Shown here in pieces: positions 49,600 through 62,770 of a stretch of DNA of 64,000 nucleotides (its first letter is position 1; each line of letters starts with the position of its first letter). The notes under the pieces were generated by a model. That model saw only the letters and a list, made by a program, of their open reading frames with translations, was not told the DNA's origin and made no database searches. This stretch comes from Tipula vernalis (taxonomy: Eukaryota > Arthropoda > Insecta > Diptera > Tipulidae). The DNA is taken from the NCBI GenBank assembly GCA_958295665.1, contig OY282559.1:558001-622000 (forward strand). The letters run 5' to 3'. The position numbers were made by a program, and so were the translations under genes.

Positions 49600-52500
49600 C
49601 ATCGTAATCGAACCATTTTAGATTTTTGCCGCCCAAAAACTTGTGGGCTATAGCACAGTTGATTTTCAATAAAATTGAATTTTCTAAGAAATGTTTAGAA
49701 ATAATCGAGCAATCAAAATGAAAATTGTCACAGCAATTACAGGTCTCGAAACCTATTGATAGAGGTATCAACCATCGTAATCGGACCATTTTAGAATTTT
49801 GCCGCCCAAACACTTGTGGGCTATAGCACAGTTGATTTTCAATAAAATTGAATTTTCTAAGAAATGTTTAGAAATAATCGAGCAATCAAAATGAAAATTG
49901 TCACAGCAATTACAGGTCTCGAAACCTATTGATAGAGGTATCAACCATCGTAATCGGACCATTTTATATTTTTGCCGCCCAAAAACTTGTGGGCTATAGC
50001 ACAGTTGATTTTCAATAAAATTGAATTTTCTAAGAAATGTTTAGAAATAATCGAGCAATCAAAATGAAAATTGTCACAGCAATTACAGGTCTCGAAACCT
50101 ATTGATAGAGGTATCAAGCATCGTAATCGGACCATTTTATATTTTTGCCGCCCAAAAACTTGTGGGCTATAGCACAGTTGATTTTCAATAAAATTGAATT
50201 TTCTAAGAAATGTTTAGAAATAATCGAGCAATCAAAATGAAAATTGTCACAGCAATTACAGGTCTCGAAACCTATTGATAGAGGTATCAACTATCGTAAT
50301 CGGACCATTTTATATTTTTGCCGCCCAAAAACTTGTGGGCTATAGCACAGTTGATTTTCAATAAAATTGAATTTTCTAAGAAATGTTTAGAAATAATCGA
50401 GCAATCAAAATGAAAATTGTCACAGCAATTACAGGTCTCGAAACCTATTGATAGAGGTATCAACCATCGTAATCGGACCATTTTAGATTTTTGCCGCCCA
50501 AAAACTTGTGGGCTATAGCACAGTTGATTTTCAATAAAATTGAATTTTCTAAGAAATGTTTAGAAATAATCGAGCAATCAAAATGAAAATTGTCACAGCA
50601 ATTACAGGTCTCGAAACCTATTGATAGAGGTATCAACCATCGTAATCGGATCATTTTATATTTTTGCCGCCCAAAAACTTGTGGGCTATAGCACAGTTGA
50701 TTTTCAATAAAATTGAATTTTCTAAGAAATGTTTAGAAATAATCAAGCAATCAAAATGAAAATTGTCACAGCAATTACAGGTCTCGAAACCTATTGATAG
50801 AGGTATCAACCATCGTAATCGGACCATTTTATATTTTTGCCGCCCAAAAACTTGTGGGCTATAGCACAGTTGATTTTCAATAAAATTGAATTTTCTAAGA
50901 AATGTGTAGAAATAATCGAGCAATCAAAATGAAAATTGTCACAGCAATTACAGGTCTCGAAACCTATTGATAGAGGTATCAACCATCGTAATCGGACCAT
51001 TTTAGATTTTTGCCGCCCAAAAACTTGTGGGCTATAGCACAGTTGATTTTCAATAAAATTGAATTTTCTAAGAAATGTTTAGAAATAATCGAGCAATCAA
51101 AATGAAAATTGTCACAGCAATTACAGGTCTCGAAATCTATTGATAGAGGTATCAACCATCGTAATCGGACCATTTTAGATTTTTGCCGCCCAAAAACTTG
51201 TGGGCTATAGCACAGTTGATTTTCAATAAAATTGAATTTTCTAAGAAATGTTTAGAAATAATCGAGCAATCAAAATGAAAATTGTCACAGCAATTACAGG
51301 TCTCGAAACCTATTGATAGAGGTATCAACCATCGTAATCGGACCATTTTATATTTTTGCCGCCCAAAAACTTGTGGGCTATAGCACAGTTGATTTTCAAT
51401 AAAATTGAATTTTCTAAGAAATGTTTAGAAATAATCGAGCAATCAAAATGAAAATTGTCACAGCAATTACAGGTCTCGAAACCTATTGATAGAGGTATCA
51501 ACCATCGTAATCGGACCATTTTAGATTTTTGCCGCCCAAAAACTTGTGGGCTATAGCACAGTTGATTTTCAATAAAATTGAATTTTCTAAGAAATGTTTA
51601 GAAATAATCGAGCAATCAAAATGAAAATTGTCACAGCAATTACAGGTCTCGAAACCTATTGATAGAGGTATCAACCATCGTAATCGGACCATTTTAGATT
51701 TTTGCCGCCCAAAAACTTGTGGGCTATAGCACAGTTGATTTTCAATAAAATTGAATTTTCTAAGAAATGTTTAGAAATAATCGAGCAATCAAAATGAAAA
51801 TTGTCACAGCAATTACAGGTCTCGAAACCTATTGATAGAGGTATCAACCATCGTAATCGGACCATTTTATATTTTTGCCGCCCAAAAACTTGTGGGCTAT
51901 AGCACAGTTGATTTTCAATAAAATTGAATTTTCTAAGAAATGTTTAGAAATAATCGAGCAATCAAAATGAAAATTGTCACAGCAATTACAGGTCTCGAAA
52001 CCTATTGATAGAGGTATCAACCATCGTAATCGGACCATTTTAGATTTTTGCCGCCCAAAAACTTGTGGGCTATAGCACAGTTGATTTTCAATAAAATTGA
52101 ATTTTCTAAGAAATGTTTAGAAATAATCGAGCAATCAAAATGAAAATTGTCACAGCAATTACAGGTCTCGAAACCTATTGATAGAGGTATCAACCATCGT
52201 AATCGGACCATTTTAGATTTTTGCCGCCCAAAAACTTGTGGGCTATAGCACAGTTGATTTTCAATAAAATTGAATTTTCTAAGAAATGTTTAGAAATAAT
52301 CGAGCAATCAAAATGAAAATTGTCACAGCAATTACAGGTCTCGAAACCTATTGATAGAGGTATCAACCATCGTAATCGGACCATTTTAGAATTTTGCCGC
52401 CCAAACACTTGTGGGCTATAGCACAGTTGATTTTCAATAAAATTGAATTTTCTAAGAAATGTTTAGAAATAATCGAGCAATCAAAATGAAAATTGTCACA

Positions 52501-54800
52501 GCAATTACAGGTCTCGAAACCTATTGATAGAGGTATCAACCATCGTAATCGGACCATTTTATATTTTTGCCGCCCAAAAACTTGTGGGCTATAGCACAGT
52601 TGATTTTCAATAAAATTGAATTTTCTAAGAAATGTTTAGAAATAATCGAGCAATCAAAATGAAAATTGTCACAGCAATTACAGGTCTCGAAACCTATTGA
52701 TAGAGGTATCAAGCATCGTAATCGGACCATTTTATATTTTTGCCGCCCAAAAACTTGTGGGCTATAGCACAGTTGATTTTCAATAAAATTGAATTTTCTA
52801 AGAAATGTTTAGAAATAATCGAGCAATCAAAATGAAAATTGTCACAGCAATTACAGGTCTCGAAACCTATTGATAGAGGTATCAACTATCGTAATCGGAC
52901 CATTTTATATTTTTGCCGCCCAAAAACTTGTGGGCTATAGCACAGTTGATTTTCAATAAAATTGAATTTTCTAAGAAATGTTTAGAAATAATCGAGCAAT
53001 CAAAATGAAAATTGTCACAGCAATTACAGGTCTCGAAACCTATTGATAGAGGTATCAACCATCGTAATCGGACCATTTTAGATTTTTGCCGCCCAAAAAC
53101 TTGTGGGCTATAGCACAGTTGATTTTCAATAAAATTGAATTTTCTAAGAAATGTTTAGAAATAATCGAGCAATCAAAATGAAAATTGTCACAGCAATTAC
53201 AGGTCTCGAAACCTATTGATAGAGGTATCAACCATCGTAATCGGACCATTTTAGATTTTTGCCGCCCAAAAACTTGTGGGCTATAGCACAGTTGATTTTC
53301 AATAAAATTGAATTTTCTAAGAAATGTTTAGAAATAATCGAGCAATCAAAATGAAAATTGTCACAGCAATTACAGGTCTCGAAACCTATTGATAGAGGTA
53401 TCAACCATCGTAATCGGACCATTTTATATTTTTGCCGCCCAAAAACTTGTGGGCTATAGCACAGTTGATTTTCAATAAAATTGAATTTTCTAAGAAATGT
53501 GTAGAAATAATCGAGCAATCAAAATGAAAATTGTCACAGCAATTACAGGTCTCGAAACCTATTGATAGAGGTATCAACCATCGTAATCGGACCATTTTAG
53601 ATTTTTGCCGCCCAAAAACTTGTGGGCTATAGCACAGTTGATTTTCAATAAAATTGAATTTTCTAAGAAATGTTTAGAAATAATCGAGCAATCAAAATGA
53701 AAATTGTCACAGCAATTACAGGTCTCGAAATCTATTGATAGAGGTATCAACCATCGTAATCGGACCATTTTAGATTTTTGCCGCCCAAAAACTTGTGGGC
53801 TATAGCACAGTTGATTTTCAATAAAATTGAATTTTCTAAGAAATGTTTAGAAATAATCGAGCAATCAAAATGAAAATTGTCACAGCAATTACAGGTCTCG
53901 AAACCTATTGATAGAGGTATCAACCATCGTAATCGGACCATTTTATATTTTTGCCGCCCAAAAACTTGTGGGCTATAGCACAGTTGATTTTCAATAAAAT
54001 TGAATTTTCTAAGAAATGTTTAGAAATAATCGAGCAATCAAAATGAAAATTGTCACAGCAATTACAGGTCTCGAAACCTATTGATAGAGGTATCAACCAT
54101 CGTAATCGGACCATTTTAGATTTTTGCCGCCCAAAAACTTGTGGGCTATAGCACAGTTGATTTTCAATAAAATTGAATTTTCTAAGAAATGTTTAGAAAT
54201 AATCGAGCAATCAAAATGAAAATTGTCACAGCAATTACAGGTCTCGAAACCTATTGATAGAGGTATCAACCATCGTAATCGGACCATTTTAGATTTTTGC
54301 CGCCCAAAAACTTGTGGGCTATAGCACAGTTGATTTTCAATAAAATTGAATTTTCTAAGAAATGTTTAGAAATAATCGAGCAATCAAAATGAAAATTGTC
54401 ACAGCAATTACAGGTCTCGAAACCTATTGATAGAGGTATCAACCATCGTAATCGGACCATTTTAGATTTTTGCCGCCCAAAAACTTGTGGGCTATAGCAC
54501 AGTTGATTTTCAATAAAATTGAATTTTCTAAGAAATGTTTAGAAATAATCGAGCAATCAAAATGAAAATTGTCACAGCAATTACAGGTCTCGAAACCTAT
54601 TGATAGAGGTATCAACCATCGTAATCGGACCATTTTATATTTTTGCCGCCCAAAAACTTGTGGGCTATAGCACAGTTGATTTTCAATAAAATTGAATTTT
54701 CTAAGAAATGTTTAGAAATAATCGAGCAATCAAAATGAAAATTGTCACAGCAATTACAGGTCTCGAAACCTATTGATAGAGGTATCAACCATCGTAATCG
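49600..54800 (-). repeat. Tandem duplication of a 15-monomer, 2,595-bp block
   Basis: At least six variant monomers recur at exactly 2,595 bp (15 x 173). CCCAAACACTTG lies near 49805 and 52400, GGTATCAAGCATCG near 50109 and 52704, CAACTATCG near 50290 and 52885, AATGTGTAG near 50904 and 53499, and GAAATCTATTG near 51133 and 53728. The order of variants is the same in both copies, so the whole block was copied recently; a few point differences separate the copies. Confidence 0.85.
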
Positions 54801-57800
54801 GACCATTTTATATTTTTGCCGCCCAAAAACTTGTGGGCTATAGCACAGTTGATTTTCAATAAAATTGAATTTTCTAAGAAATGTTTAGAAATAATCGAGC
54901 AATCAAAATGAAATTGTCACAGCAATTACAGGTCTCAAAACCTATTGATAGAGGTATCAACCATCGTAATCGGACCATTTTAGATTTTTGCCGCCCAAAA
55001 ACTTGTGGGCTATAGCACAGTTGATTTTCAATAAAATTGAATTTTCTAAGAAATGTTTAGAAATAATCGAGCAATCAAAATGAAAATTGTCACAGCAATT
55101 ACAGGTCTCAAAACCTATTGATAGAGGTATCAACCATCGTAATCGGACCATTTTATATTTTTGCCGCCAAAAACTTTTGGGCTATAGCACAGTTGATTTT
55201 CAATAAAATTGAATTTTCTAAGAAATGTTTAGAATTAATCGAGCAATCAAAATGAAAATTGTCACAGCAATTACAGGTCTCGAAACCTATTGATAGAGGT
55301 ATCAACCATCGTAATCGGACCATTTTAGATTTTTGCCGCCCAAAAACTTGTGGGCTATAGCACAGTTGATTTTCAATAAAATTGAATTTTCTAAGAAATG
55401 TTTAGAAGTAATCGAGCAATCAAAATGAAAATTGTCACAGCAATTACAGGTCTCGAAACCTATTGATAGAGGTATCAACCATCGTAATCGGACCATTTTA
55501 TATTTTTGCCGCCCAAAAACTTGTGGGCTATAGCACAGTTGATTTTCAATAAAATTGAATTTTCTAAGAAATGTTTAGAAATAATCGAGCAATCAAAATG
55601 AAAATTGTCACAGCAATTACAGGTCTCGAAACTTATTGATAGAGGTATCAACCATCGTAATCGGACCATTTTAGAATTTTGCCGCCCAAAAACTTGTGGG
55701 CTATAGCACAGTTGATTTTCAATAAAATTGAATTTTCTAAGAAATGTTTAGAAATAATCGAGCAATCAAAATGAAAATTGTCACAGCAATTACAGGTCTC
55801 GAAACCTATTGATAGAGGTATCAACCATCGTAATCGGACCATTTTAGATTTTTGCCGCCCAAAAACTTGTGGGCTATAGCACAGTTGATTTTCAATAAAA
55901 TTGAATTTTCTAAGAAATGTTTAGAAATAATCGAGCAATCAAAATGAAAATTGTCACAGCAATTACAGGTCTCGAAACCTATTGATAGAGGTATCAACCA
56001 TCGTAATCGGACCATTTTATATTTTTGCCGCCCAAAAACTTGTGGGCTATAGCACAGTTGATTTTCAATAAAATTGAATTTTCTAAGAAATGTTTAGAAA
56101 TAATCGAGCAATCAAAATGAAAATTGTCACAGCAATTACAGGTCTCGAAACCTATTGATAGAGGTATCAACCATCGTAATCGGACCATTTTATATTTTTG
56201 CCGCCAAAAACTTTTGGGCTATAGCACAGTTGATTTTCAATAAAATTGAATTTTCTAAGAAATGTGTATAAATAATCGAGCAATCAAAATGAAAATTGTC
56301 ACAGCAATTACAGGTCTCGAAACCTATTGATAGAGGTATCAACCATCGTAATCGGACCATTTTAGAATTTTGCCGCCCAAAAACTTGTGGGCTATAGCAC
56401 AGTTGATTTTCAATAAAATTGAATTTTCTAAGAAATGTTTAGAAATAATCGAGCAATCAAAATGAAAACTGTCACAGCAATTACAGGTCTCGAAACCTAT
56501 TGATAGAGGTATCAACCATCGTAATTGAACCATTTTAGATTTTTGCCGCCCAAAAACTTGTGGGCTATAGCACAGTTGATTTTCAATAAAATTGAATTTT
56601 CTAAGAAATGTTTAGAAATAATCGAGCAATCAAAATGAAAATTGTCATAGCAATTACAGGTCTCGAAACCTATTGATAGAGGTATCAACCATCGTAATCG
56701 GACCATTTTAGATTTTTGCCGCCCAAAAACTTGTGGGCTATAGCACAGTTGATTTTCAATAAAATTGAATTTTCTAAGAAATGTTAAGAAATAATCGAGC
56801 AATCAAAATGAAAATTGTCACAGCAATTACAGGTCTCGAAACCTATTGATAGAGGTATCAACCATCGTAATCGGACCATTTTAGAATTTTGCCGCCCAAA
56901 AACTTGTGGGCTATAGCACAGTTGATTTTCAATAAAATTGAATTTTCTAAGAAATGTTTATAAATAATCGAGCAATCAAAATGAAAATTGTCACAGCAAT
57001 TACAGGTCTCGAAACCTATTGATAGAGGTATCAACTATCGTAATCGGACCATTTTAGATTTTTGCCGCCCAAAAACTTGTGGGCTATAGCACAGTTGATT
57101 TTCAATAAAATTGAATTTTCTAAGAAATGTTTAGAAATAATCGAGCAATCAAAATGAAAATTGTCACAGCAATTACAGGTCTCGAAACCTATTGATAGAG
57201 GTATCAACCATCGTAATCGGACCATTTTAGATTTTTGCCGCCCAAAAACTTGTGGGCTATAGCACAGTTGATTTTCAATAAAATTGAATTTTCTAAGAAA
57301 TGTTTAGAAATAATCGAGCAATCAAAATGAAAATTGTCACAGCAATTACAGGTCTCGAAACCTATTGATAGAGGTATCAACCATCGTAATCGGACCATTT
57401 TAAATTTTGGCCGCCCAAAAACTTGTGGGCTATAGCACAGTTGATTTTCAATAAAATTGAATTTTCTAAGAAATGTTTAGAAATAATCGAGCAATGAAAA
57501 TGAAAATTGTCACAGCAATTACAGGTCTCGAAACCTATTGATAGAGGTATCAACCATCGTAATCGGACCATTTTATATTTTTGCCGCCCAAAAACTTGTG
57601 GGCTATAGCACAGTTGATTTTCAATAAAATTGAATTTTCTAAGAAATGTTTAGAAATAATCGAGCAATCAAAATGAAAATTGTCACAGCAATTACAGGTC
57701 TCGAAACCTATTGATAGAGGTATCAACCATCGTAATCGGACCATTTTATATTTTTGCCGCCCAAAAACTTGTGGGCTATAGCACAGTTGATTTTCAATAA

Positions 57801-58599
57801 AATTGAATTTTCTAAGAAATATTTAGAAATAATCGAGCAATCAAAATGAAAATTGTCACAGCAATTACAGGTCTCGAAACCTATTGATAGAGGTATCAAC
57901 CATCGAAATCGGTCCATTTTATATTTTTGCCGCCCAAAAATTTGTGGGCTATAGCACAGTTGATTTTCAATAAAATTGAATTTTCTAAGAAATATTTAGA
58001 AATAATCGAGCAATCAAAATGAAAATTGTCACAGCAATTACAGGTCTCGAAACCTATTGATAGAGGTATCAACCATCGTAATCGGACCATTTTATATTTT
58101 TGCCGCCCAAAAACTTGTGGGCTATAGCACAGTTGATTTTCAATAAAATTGAATTTTCTAAGAAATGTTTAGAAATAATCGAGCAATCAAAATGAAAATT
58201 GTCACAGCAATTACAGGTCTCGAAACCTATTGATAGAGGTATCAACCATCGTAATCGGACCATTTTATATTTTTGCCGCCCAAAAACTTGTGGGCTATAG
58301 CCCAGTTGATTTTCAATAAAATTGAATTTTCTAAGAAATATTTAGAAATAATCGAGCAATCAAAATGAAAATTGTCACAGCAATTACAGGTCTCGAAACC
58401 TATTGATAGAGGTATCAACCATCGTAATCGGACCATTTTATATTTTTGCCGCCCAAAAACTTGTGGGCTATAGCACAGTTGATTTTCAATAAAATTGAAT
58501 TTTCTAAGAAATGTTTAGAAATAATCGAGCAATCAAAATGAAAATTGTCACAGCAATTACAGGTCTCGAAACCTATTGATAGAGGTATCAACCATCGTA

Positions 58600-61500
58600 A
58601 TCGGACCATTTTAGATTTTTGCCGCCCAAAAACTTGTGGGCTATAGCACAGTTGATTTTCAATAAAATTGAATTTTCTAAGAAATATTTAGAAATAATCG
58701 AGCAATCAAAATGAAAATTGTCACAGCAATTACAGGTCTCGAAACCTATTGATAGAGGTATCAACCATCGTAATCGGACCATTTTATATTTTTGCCGCCC
58801 AAAAACTTGTGGGCTATAGCACAGTTGATTTTCAATAAAATTGAATTTTCTAAGAAATGTTTAGAAATAATCGAGCAATCAAAATGAAAATTGTCACAGC
58901 AATTACAGGTCTCGAAACCTATTGATAGAGGTATCAACCATCGTAATCGGACCATTTTATATTTTTGCCGCCCAAAAACTTGTGGGCTATAGCACAGTTG
59001 ATTTTCAATAAAATTGAATTTTCTAAGAAATGTTTAGAAATAATCGAGCAATCAAAATGAAAATTGTCACAGCAATTACAGGTCTCGAAACCTATTGATA
59101 GAGGTATCAACCATCGTAATCGGACCATTTTATATTTTTGCCGCCCAAAAACTTGTGGGCTATAGCACAGTTGATTTTCAATAAAATTGAATTTTCTAAG
59201 AAATGTTTTGAAATAATCGAGCAATCAAAATGAAAATTGTCACAGCAATTACAGGTCTCGAAACCTATTGATAGAGGTATCAACCATCGTAATCGGACCA
59301 TTTTAGATTTTTGCCGCCCAAAAACTTGTGGGCTATAGCACAGTTGATTTTCAATAAAATTGAATTTTCTAAGAAATATTTAGAAATAATCGAGCAATCA
59401 AAATGAAAATTGTCACAGCAATTACAGGTCTCGAAACCTATTGATAGAGGTATCAACCATCGTAATCGGACCATTTTATATTTTTGCCGCCCAAAAACTT
59501 GTGGGCTATAGCACAGTTGATTTTCAATAAAATTGAATTTTCTAAGAAATGTTTAGAAATAATCGAGCAATCAAAATGAAAATTGTCACAGCAATTACAG
59601 GTCTCGAAACCTATTGATAGAGGTATCAACCATCGTAATCGGACCATTTTATATTTTTGCCGCCCAAAAACTTGTGGGCTATAGCACAGTTGATTTTCAA
59701 TAAAATTGAATTTTCTAAGAAATGTTTAGAAATAATCGAGCAATCAAAATGAAAATTGTCACAGCAATTACAGGTCTCGAAACCTATTGATAGAGGTATC
59801 AACCATCGTAATCGGACCATTTTATATTTTTGCCGCCCAAAAACTTGTGGGCTATAGCACAGTTGATTTTCAATAAAATTGAATTTTCTAAGAAATGTTT
59901 AGAAATAATCGAGCAATCAAAATGAAAATTGTCACAGCAATTACAGGTCTCGAAACCTATTGATAGAGGTATCAACCATCGTAATCGGACCATTTTAGAT
60001 TTTTGCCGCCCAAAAACTTGTGGGCTATAGCACAGTTGATTTTCAATAAAATTGAATTTTCTAAGAAATATTTAGAAATAATCGAGCAATCAAAATGAAA
60101 ATTGTCACAGCAATTACAGGTCTCGAAACCTATTGATAGAGGTATCAACCATCGTAATCGGACCATTTTATATTTTTGCCGCCCAAAAACTTGTGGGCTA
60201 TAGCACAGTTGATTTTCAATAAAATTGAATTTTCTAAGAAATGTTTAGAAATAATCGAGCAATCAAAATGAAAATTGTCACAGCAATTACAGGTCTCGAA
60301 ACCTATTGATAGAGGTATCAACCATCGTAATCGGACCATTTTATATTTTTGCCGCCCAAAAACTTGTGGGCTATAGCACAGTTGATTTTCAATAAAATTG
60401 AATTTTCTAAGAAATGTTTAGAAATAATCGAGCAATCAAAATGAAAATTGTCACAGCAATTACAGGTCTCGAAACCTATTGATAGAGGTATCAACCATCG
60501 TAATCGGACCATTTTATATTTTTGCCGCCCAAAAACTTGTGGGCTATAGCACAGTTGATTTTCAATAAAATTGAATTTTCTAAGAAATGTTTAGAAATAA
60601 TCGAGCAATCAAAATGAAAATTGTCACAGCAATTACAGGTCTCGAAACCTATTGATAGAGGTATCAACCATCGTAATCGGACCATTTTATATTTTTGCCA
60701 CCCAAAAACTTGTGGGCTATAGCACAGTTGATTTTCAATAAAATTGAATTTTCTAAGAAATATTTAGAAATAATCGAGCAATCAAAATGAAAATTGTCAC
60801 AGCAATTACAGGTCTCGAAACCTATTGATAGAGGTATCAACCATCGTAATCGGACCATTTTAGAATTTTGCCGCCCAAAAACTTGTGGGCTATAGCACAG
60901 TTGATTTTCAATAAAATTGAATTTTCTAAGAAATGTTTAGAAATAATCGAGCAATCAAAATGAAAATTGTCACAGCAATTACAGGTCTCGAAACCTATTG
61001 ATAGAGGTATCAACCATCGTAATCGGACCATTTTAGAATTTTGCCGCCCAAAAACTTGTGGGCTATAGCACAGTTGATTTTCAATAAAATTGAATTTTCT
61101 AAGAAATGTTTAGAAATAATCGAGCAATCAAAATGAAAATTGTCACAGCAATTACAGGTCTCGAAACCTATTCATAGAGGTATCAACCATCGTAATCGGA
61201 CCATTTTATATTTTTGCCGCCCAAAAACTTGTGGGCTATAGCACAGTTGATTTTCAATAAAATTGAATTTTCTAAGAAATGTTTAGAAATAATCGAGCAA
61301 TCAAAATGAAAATTGTCACAGCAATTACAGGTCTCGAAACCTATTGATAGAGGTATCAACCATCGTAATCGGACCATTTTATATTTTTGCCGCCCAAAAC
61401 TTGTGGGCTATAGCACAGTTGATTTTCAATAAAATTGAATTTTCTAAGAAATGTTTAGAAATAATCGAGCAATCAAAATGAAAATTGTCACAGCAATTAC

Positions 61501-62770
61501 AGGTCTCGAAACCTATTGATAGAGGTATCAACCATCGTAATCGGACCATTTTATATTTTTGCCGCCCAAAAACTTGTGGGCTATAGCACAGTTGATTTTC
61601 AATAAAATTGAATTTTCTAAGAAATGTTTAGAAATAATCGAGCAATCAAAATGAAAATTGTCACAGCAATTACAGGTCTCGAAACCTATTGATAGAGGTA
61701 TCAACCATCGTAATCGGACCATTTTATATTTTTGCCGCCCAAAAACTTGTGGGCTATAGCACAGTTGATTTTCAATAAAATTGAATTTTCTAAGAAATGT
61801 TTAGAAATAATCGAGCAATCAAAATGAAAATTGTCACAGCAATTACAGGTCTCGAAACCTATTGATAGAGGTATCAACCATCATAATCGGACCATTTTAT
61901 ATTTTTGCCGCCCAAAAACTTGTGGGCTATAGCACAGTTGATTTTCAATAAAATTGAATTTTCTAAGAAATATTTAGAAATAATCGAGCAATCAAAATGA
62001 AAATTGTCACAGCAATTACAGGTCTCGAAACCTATTGATAGAGGTATCAACCATCGTAATCGGACCATTTTATATTTTTGCCGCCCAAAAACTTGTGGGC
62101 TATAGCACAGTTGATTTTCAATAAAATTGAATTTTCTAAGAAATGTTTAGAAATAATCGAGCAATCAAAATGAAAATTGTCACAGCAATTACAGGTCTCG
62201 AAACCTATTGATAGAGGTATCAACCATCGTAATCGGACCATTTTATATTTTTGCCGCCCAAAAACTTGTGGGCTATAGCACAGTTGATTTTCAATAAAAT
62301 TGAATTTTCTAAGAAATGTTTAGAAATAATCGAGCAATCAAAATGAAAATTGTCACAGCAATTACAGGTCTCGAAACCTATTGATAGAGGTATCAACCAT
62401 CGTAATCGGACCATTTTATATTTTTGCCGCCCAAAAACTTGTGGGCTATAGCACAGTTGATTTTCAATAAAATTGAATTTTCTAAGAAATGTTTAGAAAT
62501 AATCGAGCAATCAAAATGAAAATTGTCACAGCAATTACAGGTCTCGAAACCTATTGATAGAGGTATCAACCATCGTAATCGGACCATTTTATATTTTTGC
62601 CACCCAAAAACTTGTGGGCTATAGCACAGTTGATTTTAAATAAAATTGAATTTTCTAAGAAATATTTAGAAATAATCGAGCAATCAAAATGAAAATTGTC
62701 ACAGCAATTACAGGTCTCGAAACCTATTGATAGAGGTATCAACCATCGTAATCGGACCATTTTATATTTT
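58600..62770 (-). repeat. Four-monomer (692-bp) higher-order repeat domain
   Basis: The variant AAGAAATATTTAG (instead of AAATGTTTAG) recurs with marker ends at 58782, 59474, 60166 and 60858 (692 bp each) and again at 62068 and 62760 (692 bp). In the first three it is linked to TTTTAGATTT at the left neighbour border, while most other monomers have TTTTATATTT. This variant is confined to the part beyond 57.8 kb. Confidence 0.8.
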
